The translations under genes were made by a program, and so were the position numbers. Below are positions 60,414 through 64,000 of a stretch of DNA of 64,000 nucleotides, piece by piece. Positions within the stretch are counted from its first letter, which is position 1. Each line of letters starts with the position of its first letter. The notes under the pieces are model-generated. The model made no database searches. It was not told the DNA's origin and was given only the letters and a program-made list of their open reading frames with translations. Origin of the DNA: Ochotona curzoniae (Eukaryota; Chordata; Mammalia; Lagomorpha; Ochotonidae); NCBI RefSeq assembly GCF_017591425.1, contig NW_024467083.1, forward strand, positions 16,855,001 through 16,919,000. The letters are read 5' to 3'.

Positions 60414-60624
60414 TGTTGTGCTCTGACACATTGAAAGCTAAATGTTGCAATGATACCCTGCCTAATTACATACATTTAGTCCCCAGAAATACAACAAAAT
60501 ACTGCAGGATTTTCCCCATTCCACAGGTCCAACAGCTTGCAGCAGTCACCTCTCAGGTGTTACTTCTCTTCCAGGAATCACATTTCCCTTTCGGTGGTCC
60601 TCAGGCCTGTGTCTATCAGATTGT

Positions 60625-60785
60625 TATTTAAAACACAGACTGCTGATGACAACAGCCAAGAGGTTTGATTCGGTGGGTCTGAGTTGGGGCCTGACATTTT
60701 GCATCACCAATGGTTCCCAGGTGATACTGGTACTGTTGGTCACTAGATCACACCTTGAGATCCACTTCTGCAGACATGCTTCCAG
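60625..60785 (+). mobile_element. MER5A-like (hAT-Charlie) fragment
   Basis: 'gaggtttgattcggtgggtctgagttggggcctgacattttgcatcacc' and 'ttcccaggtgatactggtactgttggtcac...cacaccttgagatcc' follow the MER5A wording (gattcagtaggtctggggtggggcctgagaatctgcatt...cccaggtgatgctgatgctgctggtc...cacactttgagaacc). Non-autonomous DNA transposon. Confidence 0.8.
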
Positions 60786-60827
60786 CAACAGTCAAAATCT
60801 GCTCCAGGAGTCAAAATTAGGACACAA

Positions 60828-61128
60828 GGGGCGGGCACTGGCACAGAGATTAGGATCCCACCTAGGTAACCTGCATCTTGTACCAGATTTTCCAGGTTTG
60901 AATCCCAGCTCTACTTTCAATCAGCTGATACACACGTGGGAGGCAGCAGGTGATGGCTCAAGTACTTGGGCGCCTGCCACCCACCTGGGAGACCCTGGTT
61001 GAGTTCTGGGCTCCTGACTTCAGCTCAGCTGTTGCAAAAGTAAAAGATGAGTAAAGCAAAAGATGAAATCGCTCTCTGTCTCTTTAGCTCTTTGTCTTTA
61101 CAATAAAAATAATATTGAATGTTTTTAA
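60828..61128 (+). repeat. C-type SINE
   Basis: 'ggggcgggcactggcacagagattagg', 'gtgggaggcagcaggtgatggctcaag', 'ggctcctgacttcagc', tail 'ctttgtctttacaataaaaataatat'. Confidence 0.85.
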
Positions 61129-61559
61129 AAGCAGAATAGAGAAAAAGTCAAGTTGGCTGAGGCAAAACACTTAGAGACTCACGTTACATGAACAGGATAT
61201 ATTTGACAGAATGGAAAGAAAGGTGACGTAACATGGTGAAAGTTTCATCACCTTAGCAGTGACTGTGAAGTTTCCTGCTTTAGGATCTGTGAATCGTTTA
61301 TACTTTCAACCTTTCCGTTCTCTCCATTCTTTCAACATTAAATTATTCTGAATTTTTTTCCAGTATTAAAAAAATAAATAAAAGCAAAAGCTTATTAGCG
61401 TCTCTATCTTTCTGTTCTTCCCTAGGCTCCAGTAGGCTCGTATGCTCTCTCTCTCTCCCACCTCTCCCTCTGCATATGTATCTGGTGGAGCGAGAGAGAG
61501 AGGTCACAAATGGTACATGTATCACACACTTTTTATGGCCAAACTTCTGAGAAGAATAT

Positions 61560-62060
61560 ACAGTCCAGTTGCACTTAAACGCCTTTGCCATCTGATTTCT
61601 GTCCTCTCCTCCCCGCTCCCCACCATGGTGATATCTCATGATCATCCAGTCCTGGGGACATTTTCCTGTCCTCATCTGACTTGGATACTTTTTCTTTCCT
61701 GAAGCTTTTTCTTCCCTAGGCTCCCCCCTGTCTAACCTTTCCTTTTCTAGCTCCATCTCTTCCTCCTCTCGACTTCCTCTTTGGAACACAGGATTTGGTC
61801 CCATCTACTCACTTTCCTGGGCAGTGTCATCTGTACCCTTGGATTTAACTACCAGTGAGTGTAAATTCACAAGTTTGTGTTGCCTCAGTTCCTCCCCACT
61901 GAATTGCAGGTACATGTCTGTGAAGGCTTTTTGCAGAATCCATGCCACATGTTACATGGAAATTTGCTTTTCTTTCTTCCCCTCCACATTAAGTTCTTTA
62001 TTATCAAATCTGTTTGTCTTTGTACCCCCAACATAATGAGATTCAGTAAATTCTGACTCC
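61560..62060 (+). mobile_element. Probable L2 LINE remnant (ORF2 part)
   Basis: 'ctactcactttcctgggcagtgtcatctgtacccttggatttaactaccagtgagtgtaaa' follows the sense L2 wording (ctacacactctccctaggtgatctcatccactcccatggcttcaattaccatctatatgc). No open frame. Confidence 0.5.
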
Positions 62061-62199
62061 TTTTTACTTTTTTTTTTTTTTAGTTTAAGTATGAGTTTCT
62101 TAAAAGGGATAACCAAGTTTGTCCAAAGGAGTATGAGCACTGAGGTAGAGGGGGAAAGTTTATCACAAAAATGCCACTAAACATGTAGTTGGTACCATT

Positions 62200-62445
62200 T
62201 CTATTTGTTTGTTTGAAATAGAAGGAATTTCTGTTCTCTGGCTTAATCCACAAATACCTGTGTTTGGCCAAAGCAACAATACTCATGCTGGCCAAAGCCC
62301 TGAGTCAAGAGCTCAGTCTACCCACTTGCACCATCAACAGGAAGCTGGCATCAGGAGCTGGGCACCAAGTCAGGCCCTCTGATACGGGACGGACACAGGC
62401 ATCCCAGCCAGTGTCCTGGTTGGCATTTACCCATAAATTAAGAGG
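62200..62445 (-). repeat. C-type SINE remnant, old
   Basis: 'aggaagctggcatcaggagctggg' and 'gatacgggacggacacaggcatcccagccagtg' retain the minus-strand wording; the tail part is not recognisable. 62450-63460 that follows is unclassified. Confidence 0.5.
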
Positions 62446-63464
62446 TCTGGTGGACTTCCGGAGCACCTGTCCAGGCTGTGTGTCTCCGTAAGTGAAGAAC
62501 TCTCCCTGTTGAGGGTAGAAGATTCCCCCTCCTTTCAGAATCTTTTTTTTTTTTCCCAAATGTCTTTCAAAAGTAGATTCTGTCAGAGCCTCTTGCTGAT
62601 CTCAAGGTGTTAGCTGGTCACTCTTGGTAGTTGAGTGGGAACAAACCCTTAGAATACTTATAGGAACATGGGAGTACTTAAACCTTGTTAGAGGCCTGAG
62701 ACTTCCTTTGTCCCTTGGAGCTAGGATTGGTAGGAATGTTACCAAGGAGGAGAATGTCCCAAGCCCAAATCCTCTCTGTGTGAGAGTTTACCAGTTAAGA
62801 AGAAATGCCGGTTTAATTCCCTCTGAGGAAACCATTCAGATTCCCCCTTCACCCTGTTAAGTTTCTCCTGTTCTGTTTAAGTCTAGGCAGATTGCAGCTT
62901 GCTCAAGGGCCCCATAATCCTACCAGTTTCTCATGTCAGGATGTATTCTGGTCTGGATTTTCAATAAATTTTATAAGAATTGGCTCAAGCAAACCGTGGG
63001 AGCTAGCAGCCTGGAACATTTTGTAGGCCTGGTAACAGGATGAAAACTGGGTGAAAGTTGGTGAAGCAGAGCCTCAAATCTGCAGAGGCATAACGGGTGG
63101 TGGATTTCCCTAACTTTGTCATCCAAATTCAAACAGGATGCCCAGACACCTTCCTCCAACTGAAATCCAATGAGTGGTAGATGGACATCTCATATGTCAA
63201 ATTCCACATCTTTAGCCCAAGACCTCCTAACTCTTCCTCCCATTTTTCCATCAATATTTTTGGTTGATCACATATTGAAATATATTTGTAATAGAAATTA
63301 TATGATTACAGTTCCACCTCTTTATTTTCTGTAATGTGATTACTAGAAAATTTATTGAAGTTACACAGTGTGACTGGTTGGGCGTTGTTGATGCCTACCA
63401 CAATTTCTATCTTAGTTTTCCTGCCACAAACTTGTCAGTAGCTGAGTGCTGTCACTGTGCCTGT

Positions 63465-63645
63465 GACACCTCTCTCACACTGCTGGATTTTTACAGAAAC
63501 CTTCCTTCACCCCTTGGGTAGCCTGTTGCTAAAGTGATCTTTCCGAAATAAATTTGGTATGTCACACCCTTACATAAACCCATTGAACATTTCCTTCCTT
63601 AGATTTACAGAAGTTTCTTTGTCAGCAGTCATCTGCCCATCTCAG
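63465..63645 (+). mobile_element. L2 LINE fragment
   Basis: 'gctaaagtgatctttccgaaataaatttggtatgtcacacccttacataaaccc' matches the L2 phrase (aaagtgatctttctaaaatgcaaatctgatcatgtcactcccctgcttaaaaccc). Confidence 0.7.
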
Positions 63646-63950
63646 GGTTTTTATTTAATTATTTGAAAGGCAGAGCAACACAGAGAGAAAGAAACAAGAC
63701 AGAAAAAAAAATCTTCACTTTCTTGTTCACGCTGCAAATGCCTGCAGCAGCAGAGACTGGACCAGGCCAACACCAGAGCCTGAAACTTAATCTGAGTGGA
63801 TGGTTCAGGTGATATCTGCCTCTCAGGTGCACTGGCAGGAAGCTGGATCAGAGGAAGAGGCTGCCCTCAATCCCAGACACTGCAGTCCGGAATGTGAGCA
63901 TACCAAGCTATGTTTACCCAAATGTGCCACAATGCCCCTGCCGCCCAATG
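63645..63950 (-). repeat. C-type SINE, interrupting an L2
   Basis: 'ttaattatttgaaaggcagagcaac', 'aatgcctgcagcagcagagactgg', 'ggcaggaagctggatcagagg', head 'gccacaatgcccctgcc'. Confidence 0.82.
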
Positions 63951-64000
63951 CTTATATTTTAGTACTTGCTATATTGTATTCTGTCTATTTACTTCTACCC

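Noticed and set aside
61343..61804. 153-codon minus-strand frame rich in Glu, Arg and Lys
   Set aside because: Composition reflects a pyrimidine-rich plus strand (TC tracts and L2-like text); no motif and no splice context.

Overview
The window is mammalian nuclear DNA. Its dominant repeat is a tRNA-derived C-type SINE of lagomorphs (roughly 60 copies or fragments, both strands, ending in TCT-rich tracts and AATAAA/A-rich tails). The CpG-rich copies carry the variant 'ctgcttgtggcctgggaaagcagt(c/g)gaggatggcccaaagc', which I associate with pika (Ochotona) rather than rabbit. Species assignment is inference; order Lagomorpha is much safer.

One protein-coding gene is present: the 5' half of FAM102B (EEIG2), plus strand. 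A TATA-less CpG island (about 9297-10200) carries the promoter, the 5'UTR and coding exon 1. Six coding exons follow: 9830-9969, 34229-34349, 41351-41380, 52238-52354, 54698-54744 and 59747-59850. All junctions are GT-AG and the reading frame runs unbroken for 559 nt (186 codons plus one base). They encode the N-terminal C2-like (NT-C2) domain and the start of the linker. The remaining exons lie beyond base 64000.

Layout: 1-9290 is intergenic DNA with SINEs, an old L1 end, a MaLR-type LTR, an L2 and a 5'-truncated lagomorph L1. 9297-10200 is the CpG island. Intron 1 (24.3 kb) starts with about 6 kb free of C-SINEs, then becomes SINE/L1-dense, and ends with an LTR-like element close to exon 2. 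Intron 2 (7.0 kb) holds a processed RPL7A pseudogene with target-site duplications and an old L1 5'/ORF1-like stretch. Intron 3 (10.9 kb) holds an antisense L1 broken by three SINEs and a decayed Tigger-type DNA transposon. Introns 4 to 6 are mostly SINEs with L2 and MER5A-like remnants.

I found no tRNA or rRNA gene, CRISPR array, bacterial-type operon or novel multigene system. The points most worth checking are two short upstream ORFs before a weakly placed ATG-ATG-ATG start, the SINE-free promoter-proximal interval, a symmetric 30-bp exon, a perfect 12-bp inverted repeat near exon 2, and several young retroposon insertions with clear target-site duplications. Repeat boundaries were placed by eye and are approximate (usually within 10-30 bases, more for old elements).
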